From an uncultured Clostridiaceae bacterium (GTDB taxonomy: Bacteria > Bacillota > Clostridia > TANB77 > CAG-508), in assembly GCA_946998225.1 (NCBI GenBank), contig CAMPYH010000006.1, positions 1-19,629 of the forward strand: a stretch of 19,629 nucleotides of DNA, in the 5' to 3' direction. Below the pieces are notes generated by a model. The model had not been told where the DNA came from. It saw only the letters and a list, made by a program, of their open reading frames with translations, and did no database searches. Shown piece after piece: positions 1 to 7,186 of the stretch (positions within the stretch are counted from its first letter, which is position 1; each line of letters starts with the position of its first letter). The translations under genes were made by a program, and so were the position numbers.

Positions 1-136
1 TTTGCATTTTACCTAAAGCAGATGGGATTATAGGTATATATTTTCCTATAAGTACACCCACAATCATGCAAAATAATACCCATAAGCTCAGGTATTTTTG
101 AAATACATTAATTCCATTATTCTTATTTTTTACCAT
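1..136 (-). CDS. acr3: Arsenite efflux transporter Acr3, N-terminal part (runs off the left edge)
   Basis: Only the first 45 codons are in the window. The ATG at 136-134 opens a frame starting MVKNKNNGINVFQKYLSLW, followed by a hydrophobic stretch with CMIVGVLIGKYIP and then IPSALGKMQ. This matches the usual N-terminus of ACR3-type arsenite permeases: a short cytoplasmic lead with F-x-KYL-x-LW, then the first membrane helix. Family members are inner-membrane carriers with about ten helices that export arsenite. The gene lies 66 bases downstream of arsR on the same strand, so the two probably share the arsR promoter. A purine-rich AGAGG stretch lies upstream of the ATG. The Acr3 call rests on this N-terminus and on the arsR neighbour; the catalytic cysteine lies outside the window. 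Confidence 0.8.
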   Translation of the reverse strand, partial: MVKNKNNGINVFQKYLSLWVLFCMIVGVLIGKYIPIIPSALGKMQ

Positions 137-202
137 AGTTTCTCTACCTCTTTCTTTTAGTATAGATATATTTAAATGTTTCTATGTATAGTGCAGAAAA
201 AT

Positions 203-514
203 TTACTTTTTCCAAGTGTGACAAATACATTCATCTCCGCTATCAAATATTTCCTTTAAGCCAGATTGCATCTTCTTTAAAATCTTTTTATTGGCAATGT
301 AATATATGTTTTTTCCTTCTCTTCGGCTAATAACTAAATCAGCATCTTCCAATCTTTTCATATCATTAGATAGTGTTGGTTGTGTTATATCAAATTTCTC
401 TAATATCTCACAAGCACAAAGCTCATCGCAAGATAACATATCTATAATTTCTAATCGTTTTGGATCACTCAAAACTTTTAATTTTTTTGATATCTCTATA
501 TATTTATTTTTCAT
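203..514 (-). CDS. arsR: ArsR-family arsenic-responsive repressor
   Basis: A 103-residue winged-helix repressor of the ArsR/SmtB family, close to the usual length of about 100. The N-terminal part has the family pattern LKVLSDPKRLEIIDML. The metal-binding helix reads SCDELCACEIL, with C29, C33 and C35, comparable to the ELCVCDLC arsenite site of E. coli ArsR. The recognition helix follows as ITQPTLSNDMKRLEDADLV, then a wing with REGKNIYYI. Two more cysteines near the C-terminus (ECICH, C96 and C98) could form a second site. The frame is open upstream to 622, but I chose the ATG at 514-512: it has a GAGG ribosome site at good spacing, the family homology begins there, and a consensus promoter lies at 543-571, inside the longer reading. 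It should repress arsR-acr3 until arsenite or antimonite binds. Confidence 0.93.
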   Translation of the reverse strand: MKNKYIEISKKLKVLSDPKRLEIIDMLSCDELCACEILEKFDITQPTLSNDMKRLEDADLVISRREGKNIYYIANKKILKKMQSGLKEIFDSGDECICHTWKK

Positions 515-542
515 GTAAACCTCATTGATATTTTCACGTATA

Positions 543-571
543 ATTATACCAATCATATAGAAGATTGTCAA
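543..571 (-). promoter_or_regulatory. Consensus sigma-70 promoter of arsR-acr3 with a dyad in the spacer
   Basis: On the minus strand, TTGACA (571-566) is followed by exactly 17 bases and then TATAAT (548-543), a perfect match to the housekeeping consensus. The -10 box is about 28 bases upstream of the chosen arsR ATG. The spacer region contains an inverted repeat, CAATC-N8-GATTG (550-567), well placed to be the ArsR operator. Campylobacter promoters usually lack a conserved -35 box, so the perfect TTGACA is unusual in this setting. The operator role is inferred. Confidence 0.75.
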
Positions 572-691
572 TATGTTTTTTAATCTCTTAAAGTAATTTT
601 TTTTACATACAGATACAGACAATTTATATCTATAAACTGGTTTTTATATATCAAAATTTGCCAATCTTAATCGTATATAACTTTACTTGCT

Positions 692-726
692 AAATTTGAA
701 ATTATTTTATAGATAATTTCAAATTT
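692..726. repeat. Perfect inverted repeat (14-base arms), possible weak terminator
   Basis: AAATTTGAAATTAT (692-705) is repeated in inverse as ATAATTTCAAATTT (713-726) around a 7-base loop. It lies between the 3' end of the DUF4298 gene and the arsR promoter. The stem has only one G-C pair and no clean T run on the minus-strand side, so it would be a weak terminator. The plus-strand reading is followed by ATTTTG. Confidence 0.45.
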
Positions 727-756
727 ATTTTGTATTCATATCAAATTTATTTTGTA
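719..756. repeat. 16-base direct repeat, two copies
   Basis: TCAAATTTATTTTGTA occurs at 719-734 and again at 741-756, a period of 22 bases (two helical turns). The first copy overlaps the right arm of the inverted repeat at 692-726. It could be a pair of regulator sites or a simple local duplication in AT-rich DNA; nothing identifies a binding protein. Confidence 0.5.
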
Positions 757-791
757 AATTTAAAACTTTATTGTAGCGAAATTTAAACTTC

Positions 792-808
792 AAAGCATAT
801 CTTGCTTT
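792..808. repeat. Short hairpin at the DUF4298 stop codon
   Basis: AAAGCA-TATCT-TGCTTT forms a perfect 6-base stem with a 5-base loop that touches the stop codon of the DUF4298 gene. Following bases on the minus strand are GAAGTTTAAATTT, a poor U tract. It may act as a weak terminator or 3' stabilising hairpin. Confidence 0.3.
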
Positions 809-1125
809 TAGGCTCTTAACATTTTTGTTGCTATCTCTATCATGTCAATGGCGCTCTCTCTATAGTCAATCATCATATTATAAATTTCATCTTCGCTTAA
901 AACTGCTCTTTTTAGATCTGTTGGGATCTCTCCTTTTCTATCGGCTTCTAGGTCATCGTTTCTTTGTTTGCCGTAGTAATAGTCCATAAGCTTTTGATAC
1001 TCTTTTAAAGACTTTTTTAATGTTTTTAAAAGCTTGTTTAATTTCTCTAAAGTATCTATTTGAAACTCTAAATTTTTCTCAAAAACAGTTATGTGAGCGA
1101 ATTTTTCTTCGTTTGAAATTTTCAT
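808..1125 (-). CDS. DUF4298 family protein
   Basis: A 105-residue soluble protein, mostly helical and highly charged, with no signal peptide or membrane segment. The N-terminal half (about 10-50) looks like a coiled coil. The second half contains YYYGKQRNDDLEADRKGEIP followed by LKRAVLSEDEIYNMM. The pattern of a dimer-like helix, then 'DxEAD..G..P.dLkR.VLSED.iY', is what I recognise as DUF4298, a small family of unknown function found in Campylobacter and many Firmicutes. The ATG at 1125 is preceded by AAAGGAT at normal spacing. It is flanked by the restriction gene upstream and the arsenic genes downstream, with separate promoters on either side, so it is probably a stand-alone transcript. 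Biochemical role is unknown. Confidence 0.85.
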   Translation of the reverse strand: MKISNEEKFAHITVFEKNLEFQIDTLEKLNKLLKTLKKSLKEYQKLMDYYYGKQRNDDLEADRKGEIPTDLKRAVLSEDEIYNMMIDYRESAIDMIEIATKMLRA

Positions 1126-1160
1126 TTTTTATCCTTTTATTTTTTAAGTATATCATTTTA

Positions 1161-1194
1161 TTGCTTATTATAAAGCAACCATACACACTTGCAA
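1161..1194 (-). promoter_or_regulatory. Probable promoter of the DUF4298 gene with a palindrome around the -10 box
   Basis: On the minus strand, TTGCAA (1194-1189), 16 bases, then TATAAT (1172-1167) lie about 40 bases upstream of the DUF4298 ATG. The -10 box sits exactly in the centre of a perfect palindrome with arms TTGCTT and AAGCAA (1161-1178). That could be an operator, though coincidence is possible in such AT-rich DNA. The rest of 1195-1319 shows no supported gene. Confidence 0.5.
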
Positions 1195-1319
1195 CCTTTT
1201 TTTAAGCCATATTTTTTAGCAACTACTTTTAATATTATGATTATTTAATACTTTTTTTCTTGTCATAAATTCCCTTCTTAAAATAAAACAACTAGATTTT
1301 TATTTATAATCTCTATAGC

Positions 1320-2936
1320 CTACTTTAAATATTTATTAAGAACATCATTTATTTTTTTATTTAAGTCTATTTGAGATTCTTCTAGCTTATGGATTATTTC
1401 TTCTAGCTCATAAACTTTTTTCATTTCTTGATTTTGTATTTCTATATTAGGAACATTAATATTAATACTTTTAATCCTATCTATTGATGCTCTGTGCGAT
1501 CTTGAAAAGCCGATAGCTTGTCCTTCTTTTTCTAAAATATGAGCTATGTATCTTGGATTAATTTTATTTTCATCAACCGTCATTACTCCGCAATGATCCG
1601 TTGGATAAAATTCATATCCTTGTGAAAAAATATTTACCATCCAGTCACCATCAATTCCCCATACTATATATGATTTATTAAAATCATTGATAAGATACTT
1701 ATTTATATTTCCCATAGGTTCAAATACATTTGCACTATATACTGGAATTCCATTTTCAACAAGCTCACTTTTTAAAACCCTTTTACCGATAGATAGGTCA
1801 AACACATTGGAATCACTTAGTTTGTACCCCCCCCCGCCAGATTTTATGACTTCAAGATCATTAAATATTTTTTGTATCTCTTTTTTATAGTCTTCAATTT
1901 TCATACGGGTTTTTTGATATTTTTCTTCAAGTTTATCACATTCAGAAATAATTTTTTCTTGAGTCATCGAAGAAATTTCTGGAATTTTAAACCTTTTTAT
2001 GTCACTAGGATAAACATGAGGCTGTGCTGAACCTCTTGCTAATTTAAATATTTCGTCTTGATACGCTTTTAAATAGTAATAAACATATTTTGTTATATCA
2101 TTATCTTTTGATTGTATAGTTGTGCAATCAGACGCAAAAATTTTCTCACTCCAATAATTTATATATACTGCATTTGCACCCGAAGCGCTTACAGTTATAA
2201 CTTCTTCATCTCTATTGAATTTATCATTATAATAAGCAAAGTTTATCCCTCCCGCTACAACTTTATAAGCTCCTTCTTTTGTTTCATCTTTAGTAATTGC
2301 CGTTCCTTTCTTAATTTCTAAAGAACTGTTATATAGATTTTCTAAACTTTTAATCGGATAACTAGATATAGGTGAGAACTCAATTATTTTATTTAAAAAG
2401 ATAGATTTATCTATTTTTTCTCTTTCAAACTCTAACATATCTTTAGTTTTTATAATATCTACAAATTCTTCTAAAGAATCATCAATTTCAGCAACATTAC
2501 TCTGAAATATATTTCTAATAAGAGGCGCTATATGATTTTGACTATTTCGGTTTTCTGGGCTATATAACTTTCCACCTAAGTTTTTTATTTTGATACCCTC
2601 GCTACCTTTTCTATTAGACCATTGGTAACCTAGAAAATCGTATTGACCTGTTGCTGTTGTCGGTGCTTTTATAACTATAGTTTCTTGACCTCTTATTAGA
2701 GCAAAGTAATAGAGCTTTTCCTTTTCAACTTCTTTCACATTGTCATAGAAAATACTATTTTTCTTTATCTTTTGTTCTTCACCAGATAGATTTTTAAAAC
2801 TTACAAGTTTTTCCATGTTTTTTAATTCTGTAGATTTTTCAAAGTCATCTACATACATTTTAAAATACTCATCTTCTCTAAATTCTTCATAATCTAAGCT
2901 TTCTTCTAAAAATGAAAGGTATATATTTTGATCCAC
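1320..2936 (-). CDS. C-terminal half of a Type IIG/IIB-like restriction enzyme: methylase tail plus two specificity (TRD) domains
   Basis: This 538-codon frame is the continuation of the upstream nuclease-methylase gene, separated from it only by one TAA. Residues about 1-180 look like the end of a methylase subunit (EKEKLYYFALIRGQETIVIK, then FLGYQWSNRKG and GGKLY). Residues about 190-320 are a first HsdS-like target-recognition domain with ASGANAVYINYW and RGSAQPHVYPSDI. A helical spacer follows (330-364), then four glycines encoded mainly by a G9 tract (367-370), and a second TRD (about 371-505) with YIVWGIDGDW and RSHRASIDRIKSI. A final helix closes the protein. The nominal start is a GTG at 2936 with AGGA touching it, too close to be a ribosome site, so independent translation is doubtful. 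It is either a dead remnant of a single gene or needs readthrough. Confidence 0.8.
   Translation of the reverse strand: MDQNIYLSFLEESLDYEEFREDEYFKMYVDDFEKSTELKNMEKLVSFKNLSGEEQKIKKNSIFYDNVKEVEKEKLYYFALIRGQETIVIKAPTTATGQYDFLGYQWSNRKGSEGIKIKNLGGKLYSPENRNSQNHIAPLIRNIFQSNVAEIDDSLEEFVDIIKTKDMLEFEREKIDKSIFLNKIIEFSPISSYPIKSLENLYNSSLEIKKGTAITKDETKEGAYKVVAGGINFAYYNDKFNRDEEVITVSASGANAVYINYWSEKIFASDCTTIQSKDNDITKYVYYYLKAYQDEIFKLARGSAQPHVYPSDIKRFKIPEISSMTQEKIISECDKLEEKYQKTRMKIEDYKKEIQKIFNDLEVIKSGGGGYKLSDSNVFDLSIGKRVLKSELVENGIPVYSANVFEPMGNINKYLINDFNKSYIVWGIDGDWMVNIFSQGYEFYPTDHCGVMTVDENKINPRYIAHILEKEGQAIGFSRSHRASIDRIKSININVPNIEIQNQEMKKVYELEEIIHKLEESQIDLNKKINDVLNKYLK
1827..1835 (-). repeat. Poly-G tract (G9 on the coding strand), probable phase-variation site
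   Basis: Nine C on the plus strand give nine G in the coding strand, between the helical spacer and the second TRD of the specificity half. With nine G the frame is open (S-G-G-G-G-Y). Ten G would read V-Q-T-K then TGA, and eight G would read T-N then TAA, so either slip truncates the protein right after the first TRD. Long poly-G tracts are the classic contingency loci of Campylobacter and are rare elsewhere in such AT-rich DNA. Confidence 0.85.
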
Positions 2937-2975
2937 TCCTATATGTTTTAAATAGTCTTCTAGTATTTCATTATC

Positions 2976-5003
2976 TTACCATTCTGCTACTTTTTGATCG
3001 TTAAAGATTGCTTGCACTGTATCTTCTATTATTTTAAAGTGTTTTGGTGGCTCATTATATTTTTGCAAGAATAATACAACCGTATTTGTTCCTGTTGCTC
3101 CAAAGGTTTTGTCAGCAAATTGGGATATAGCTTTTATTTTAAAGTTTTTTAATATAACATCTCTCGCTCCCATATAGCTGTTTGAGGTGTTACTTAATAT
3201 ACTCGATGGAAGTATAACGGCAACAACACCATTTGGCTTTAAGAGTTGTGCTATCCTTTCTACAAATAATACCTCAATTTCGCTTCCCTCATTAGAGATA
3301 AACTCTGTCAGTTCAAAATCATTTTCTTTTAAATCTAGATGAGATTTAAAGGCTCTTACAGAATATGGAGGATTAGCTACTAGAATATCAAAAGAATTAT
3401 CTTCTATCCCTTTATCTTTATGATTATCTAAACCGTCACCAAATATGATATTCCCTTCTCCTGCTCCATTCATAAAAAGAGAAATTTTTGAAACTCTCGC
3501 CAGTCTATAGTCTTTTTCTATACCATATATATTCTCACCAACCCAATCGTTATTGGAATTTCCTTTGACTTTATTAATTAAATCTATTCCCTCTGTTAAA
3601 AAATGACCACTTCCACAAGCATAATCAATTATTTTAGGATATCCATCTTTTTTATTAAGACTTTTTAAATCATCTATTGGTAAACTTTCCCAAATAAATC
3701 TTGTTATTGGTATAGGTGTGAAAAATTGACCCTCATTTTGTTTGAAACCTTGATTTAATAGTTGTTCAAACAAATCTCCTAAGAATTGATGTTTTGATGG
3801 ATAAACTATTCTATAATTTTCAAATAGCTTTACAACTTCTACTAAGATTTTTCCATTTTGCTTAAATAGCTCCTCATTATGGACATCTTTAAAAGCAAAA
3901 TCACTGTTAGAATAAAATTTTAACTTTCTAAATGTTTCTTTTAAATCTTCAATAGCATTTTTTCTGTTTTGTCCTTTATATGTTGAAAATAGATTTAAAG
4001 GATATTCTGAAGATACATAAAATATCTCCTCTTTCATAAATTTATCCATACCCTCTTTATAAAGTCTTTGAAGTCTATCTAGTAGGGTTTCATAGGTGTC
4101 AGTTCCAAATTTATATTGAAAGTCTACAATATCATCTTCATCTTTTGTTATCTCATCTACAAGTTTACATATAAAAAGAGCCGTAAGTTTATTAAAAGCA
4201 TTTTCTTTATCTGATACGTTATTATGTCTTAAAATTTCTTCAAATTTATTTACAATTTTATCTCTTGGGTTAAATTCTTTTAAATCTTTCTTTCTAAGTG
4301 GCTTTTCACCAATGTTGTAGGCTATTGTATCTTCGGAAAATATTAAATCATCATACATTTTTTGATTGTATGTATTAATCCATGTTTCAAAAGCTTTCTC
4401 TTTGGGGCTTGAATTTTCGTACAAATCAATACTTTTATTTTTTTTTGATTTTTCTAATATATCTTCTGTATCAAATACTGGAATGGTCTTTGCTTGATGA
4501 GAAATTGTTCCGTTTTCATAATTTGAAGCATATAGCATTAACCATTTTGCTGACTTTTCTTGTTGATAATAAGAAAATAACTGTCCACCATCAGATTTTA
4601 AAATTTTTAATTCTTTATCAAATTCATCACCATAGGTTTTGCATTCTATAATAAATAAAACATCATTTCCAGTAGCATTCATTACACAAATATCAGCATG
4701 CCCACTTTTTTGCAAATGCCCTAATGACCATTTCTTTTCAATTTCTATATGTGATGGCTTGTATCCTTTTTCTAATAGTCTATGAACACATTCTAAAACT
4801 ACAAAATTTTCGTTATCCGAAAAATTAGTTGTTTGATTTTCATTAACTATTAATCCTTTGTCTGTTGGATATAATATTTTTTCATTTATAAAATCTACGG
4901 TAATTTCGTAATTGAAGTTTTTAAAATGATAAATGCAATTTCCTTTATCTTCTTCATATCCAAGATATTTTAATAAATCTTTTAGATTTTCTTTTTTAAT
5001 CAT
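2976..5003 (-). CDS. N-terminal half of a Type IIG/IIB-like restriction enzyme: PD-(D/E)XK nuclease plus N6-adenine methylase
   Basis: A 675-residue protein with two visible modules. Residues about 60-190 look like a PD-(D/E)XK nuclease: SGHADICVM (D104) then VLFIIECKT (E120-x-K122), followed by GGQLFSYYQQ. A helical connector leads to a gamma-type N6-adenine methylase: GQFFTP (425-430), motif I IIDYACGSGHF (458-468), and motif IV ANPPYSV (543-549). It ends at VAEW with TAA (2976-2978), but the same frame runs on for 13 sense codons into the specificity half, which would give one chain of about 1227 residues. That order (nuclease, methylase, two TRDs) is typical of single-chain enzymes such as the CjeI class; BcgI has the same parts in two subunits. 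The ATG at 5003 follows the stop of an XRE remnant by 3 bases. Full activity would need the missing TRDs. Confidence 0.88.
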   Translation of the reverse strand: MIKKENLKDLLKYLGYEEDKGNCIYHFKNFNYEITVDFINEKILYPTDKGLIVNENQTTNFSDNENFVVLECVHRLLEKGYKPSHIEIEKKWSLGHLQKSGHADICVMNATGNDVLFIIECKTYGDEFDKELKILKSDGGQLFSYYQQEKSAKWLMLYASNYENGTISHQAKTIPVFDTEDILEKSKKNKSIDLYENSSPKEKAFETWINTYNQKMYDDLIFSEDTIAYNIGEKPLRKKDLKEFNPRDKIVNKFEEILRHNNVSDKENAFNKLTALFICKLVDEITKDEDDIVDFQYKFGTDTYETLLDRLQRLYKEGMDKFMKEEIFYVSSEYPLNLFSTYKGQNRKNAIEDLKETFRKLKFYSNSDFAFKDVHNEELFKQNGKILVEVVKLFENYRIVYPSKHQFLGDLFEQLLNQGFKQNEGQFFTPIPITRFIWESLPIDDLKSLNKKDGYPKIIDYACGSGHFLTEGIDLINKVKGNSNNDWVGENIYGIEKDYRLARVSKISLFMNGAGEGNIIFGDGLDNHKDKGIEDNSFDILVANPPYSVRAFKSHLDLKENDFELTEFISNEGSEIEVLFVERIAQLLKPNGVVAVILPSSILSNTSNSYMGARDVILKNFKIKAISQFADKTFGATGTNTVVLFLQKYNEPPKHFKIIEDTVQAIFNDQKVAEW

Positions 5004-5006
5004 TTT

Positions 5007-5228
5007 CTAGTCCTTATTACTAAAATTATCTTCAAAACTAATTATATAATTATGAACAAAAGATAAAGTTTTACATATTTTTTCTAAATTTTTAAATACA
5101 ATAGACTTGTCTTTACCCATTTGTGCCATCATAAACATTTGCTGTAAACCATGCCATAGTTATTACATCTGTTTTGTTTAGTCTTTTTTTACTAATTGCA
5201 TCCAAAAAAGCTTATAGCTAAGTGCCAC
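5007..5228 (-). pseudogene. Frameshifted small XRE/Cro-type regulator
   Basis: The remnant starts with a good ribosome site (GAGGAG at 5238-5233) and a GTG at 5228, giving MALSYK. The frame then breaks: another frame carries AFLDAISKKRLNKTDVITMA and TANVYDGTN, and a third carries MGKDKSIVFKNLEKICKTL before stopping at 5007. Joined, these resemble the short XRE-family regulators of about 70 residues common on Firmicutes mobile elements (pattern 'SYKKLWKLL..KGMKKTDL..AGIS...MGKDE.IS...LEKICKAL'). Two frameshifts are needed, so the intact protein is not made; a 43-codon ORF (5007-5138) is the longest surviving piece. It sits 3 bases upstream of the restriction-methylase ATG, where it probably once regulated that gene. 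The family call is by eye. Confidence 0.6.
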
Positions 5229-5259
5229 AATACTCCTCTTTTTTTATTTAATTTGCTTA

Positions 5260-5268
5260 ATTATAGCA
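5260..5268 (-). promoter_or_regulatory. Extended -10 promoter before the XRE remnant and restriction gene
   Basis: The minus strand reads TTTTTGCTATAATT, i.e. a TGC-TATAAT extended -10 box (TATAAT at 5265-5260), about 30 bases upstream of the remnant's GTG. This is the usual form of a Campylobacter housekeeping promoter, which has no conserved -35 box. It would drive the XRE remnant and the restriction-methylase gene. Confidence 0.55.
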
Positions 5269-5375
5269 AAAACACTATTTAAATAATCATATTAAATATT
5301 TTAAAGTTTTTTTACATGCCTTTATTCATCTTTATAAAAGATAAAATACCTATGAAGATATAAAAAATACAAAAT

Positions 5376-5681
5376 TTAAATTTGCTTCTTTTGTATAAAT
5401 ACTATACTCTTCACGTGATCTTCTTTGTCCAAACTTAAATTAATGTCATACTCTATAAGCAGAAACCTGAAAAGGACAGATTTTATTAAATATCTTTTTC
5501 TGTTTTTTTGTCATAAATTTTAATTTCCTCTATCAATTCATTAAGTAATATCTTCTTGTCGGTATCTTAAAGGACTATATGAATGATATTAAAATTAAAA
5601 AAGAACCTTATAGATGCTATCAGAGATTATTTTTTCTTCAAAGATTGCCTCTTGTTCTGCATATTCTAACTGGTCATAGCA
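5376..5681 (-). pseudogene. C-terminal remnant of a large serine recombinase
   Basis: Three broken frames join into the characteristic tail of a Firmicutes-type large serine recombinase. First comes YDQLEYAEQEAIFEEKI then ISDSIYKVL. After a slip in a run of T, FNFNII leads to a stop and then DTDKKILLNELIEEIKIYDK. After a stop and another frame change, SVLFRFLLIEYDINLSLDK is followed by EDHVKSIVF and a final stop at 5376-5378. Intact members read '...IY..L.nFd..yd..t..ekk.llneLIeeIeIYp.k', then 'ksI.FRFPl...', then 'VEtVvLl'. The order and spacing fit well. The catalytic N-terminal half is absent, so the remnant is inactive. It marks the end of a lost integrative or mobilisable element beside the restriction island. 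Confidence 0.68.
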
Positions 5682-5908
5682 TCAAGTCTAAGATTTAAAT
5701 AAGAAATTTAACTTATCTAGGACTACCATGAGGAAATATATTAATTCATAAGTGCTCAAATTTTAAGTATTATAAAAGTTTTATAGGTTTTAATAAAAAA
5801 GAACGCCCTTATACAAGAGCATTATTCAAATAAAGAGCTATCTTTTGAACTTGGTGAGTATTGAAAAAACATGAAAATTATTATAAGAATGAGGTGGGGA
5901 GGTAAACT
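5682..5908. other. Non-coding, degenerate stretch downstream of the C5 methyltransferase
   Basis: No complete gene is visible on either strand. Short open stretches exist (for example plus-strand codons reading EHYSNKELSFELGEY around 5819-5864), but none has a start signal or a recognisable family. It is probably further debris of the element that left the serine recombinase remnant. I see no convincing terminator hairpin after the methyltransferase stop. Confidence 0.5.
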
Positions 5909-7150
5909 CTAATCAATTTCTAAAGTCTTTAAAATTGTATTTGCTAAATTTTTTGATAACTTTGGTGGCACAGCATTGCCAATTTGAATAAAAGCAGATG
6001 TCCTAGAAGATTCGAAATAATAATTATCTGGAAACCCTTGTATTCTCGCTGCCTCTCTTACACTTATTGATCTGTTTTGAGAGCTATCTGGATGTATATA
6101 GTAATGCCCATCTTTTGAAATATGAGCGACAACTGTATGTGAGACTGAGTTACCTTCTATAGCTTTATATCTGTCCAAAAATGATTTAGTATTAGTATGA
6201 GTAATTAATTCTTCTGGCAATTCATTATATTTTAGATTTAATCCTTGCTTCTTAGCGTCCGAAACTAATTTGTAAATTTTTAAATCATTCTCATTGTTTG
6301 ACCTACTAATATGCTGTGTTAATACATCCGTCAAAATATCTCGATATTCTTGAGAGGCTTCAGATTCATCAATAGATTTCGAATATTCACTCTTAAACTC
6401 ACCCGCTTTTAAGTTCGGCAAATCAGAAAATAATTCTTTTATTGTTGGTGCCTTAGACTGATAAGTTTTTAATATCTCAAAGAAATTTTTCTTTACTTCA
6501 ATATCTTTTCTAAAACCTACTAAAAACAGCCTCTCTCTTCTTTGACAGACTCCATAATCTTCAGCATTTATAATTTCATATCTAACTTCATAACCAGCAG
6601 AATCAAATGCTTCTATAATCATTGGTAGCAAAGGATTATCTTTATAATCTTTAAACGAAAGTAATCCTTTGACATTTTCAAACACAAAGAACTTTGGTTT
6701 ATACTTCTCTAAAAACTGAACATAATATTCATATAAATAAATTCTTTCATCTGTTTCTTTTTTGTGTTTATTATTAAACCTACCAATTGTAGAATAAGCT
6801 TGACATGGAGGTCCACCAATTATGCCATCTAAATGTTCTCCGTTGAGCCTTTTATCAATAAAAGCAAAAACATCTAAAATAGTTTCTTCATTAATCTCTA
6901 AGTTCAACACATCTTCTAAAATATAGCTTGGGATGACTTCCATGAGCTCTTGAAAATTTATTTCTTTTCTAAGATATTTGTTATATAACTCTAAATTGTT
7001 AAGTTCCTTTAAATAATAATAGATGTTTCTTAGCTTAAGAGTTAAGCATGCCGATGCTTCTTTTTCAATATGACAAATAAACTGGAATTCATCTATTCTA
7101 AATCCCTCACTTAATCCTCCGCCACCTGAAAAAATATCAATGATTTTCAT
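5909..7150 (-). CDS. DNA (cytosine-5-)-methyltransferase
   Basis: A 413-residue C5-cytosine methyltransferase of the Dcm type. Motif I is DIFSGGGGLSEGF (5-17), motif IV GGPPCQAYST with catalytic C116, motif VI FFVFENVKG (154-162), motif VIII VCQRRERLFLVG (201-212), and near the end the motif IX-like SVREAARIQGFP and motif X IQIGNAVPP. An extra segment of about 65 residues (41-105) between motifs I and IV is longer than usual. The frame is open six bases further to a TTG at 7156, but a perfect AGGAGG (7162-7157) lies six bases before the ATG at 7150, which settles the start. It is the last gene of the run, 36 bases after the REC gene. It may protect host DNA for the HNH nuclease or be the modification arm of the GHKL-REC part. 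Target sequence cannot be read. Confidence 0.95.
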   Translation of the reverse strand: MKIIDIFSGGGGLSEGFRIDEFQFICHIEKEASACLTLKLRNIYYYLKELNNLELYNKYLRKEINFQELMEVIPSYILEDVLNLEINEETILDVFAFIDKRLNGEHLDGIIGGPPCQAYSTIGRFNNKHKKETDERIYLYEYYVQFLEKYKPKFFVFENVKGLLSFKDYKDNPLLPMIIEAFDSAGYEVRYEIINAEDYGVCQRRERLFLVGFRKDIEVKKNFFEILKTYQSKAPTIKELFSDLPNLKAGEFKSEYSKSIDESEASQEYRDILTDVLTQHISRSNNENDLKIYKLVSDAKKQGLNLKYNELPEELITHTNTKSFLDRYKAIEGNSVSHTVVAHISKDGHYYIHPDSSQNRSISVREAARIQGFPDNYYFESSRTSAFIQIGNAVPPKLSKNLANTILKTLEID

Positions 7151-7156
7151 TGTCAA

Positions 7157-7162
7157 CCTCCT
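7157..7162 (-). promoter_or_regulatory. Consensus ribosome binding site AGGAGG of the C5 methyltransferase
   Basis: A perfect AGGAGG six bases before the ATG at 7150 fixes that start and excludes the TTG at 7156, which would touch the site. Confidence 0.85.
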
Positions 7163-7186
7163 TTCTAAATATATATATAATATTAA

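Noticed and set aside
515..622. N-terminal extension of ArsR by 36 residues
   Set aside because: It crosses the consensus promoter, has no family similarity, and the ATG at 514 has a good ribosome site.
1216..1266. 16-residue ORF (MTRKKVLNNHNIKSSC) with AAGGGAA upstream on the minus strand
   Set aside because: Too short. A frameshifted continuation (KVVAKKYGLKKGCKC) hints at a decayed small gene, but I recognise no family and the region overlaps the DUF4298 promoter.
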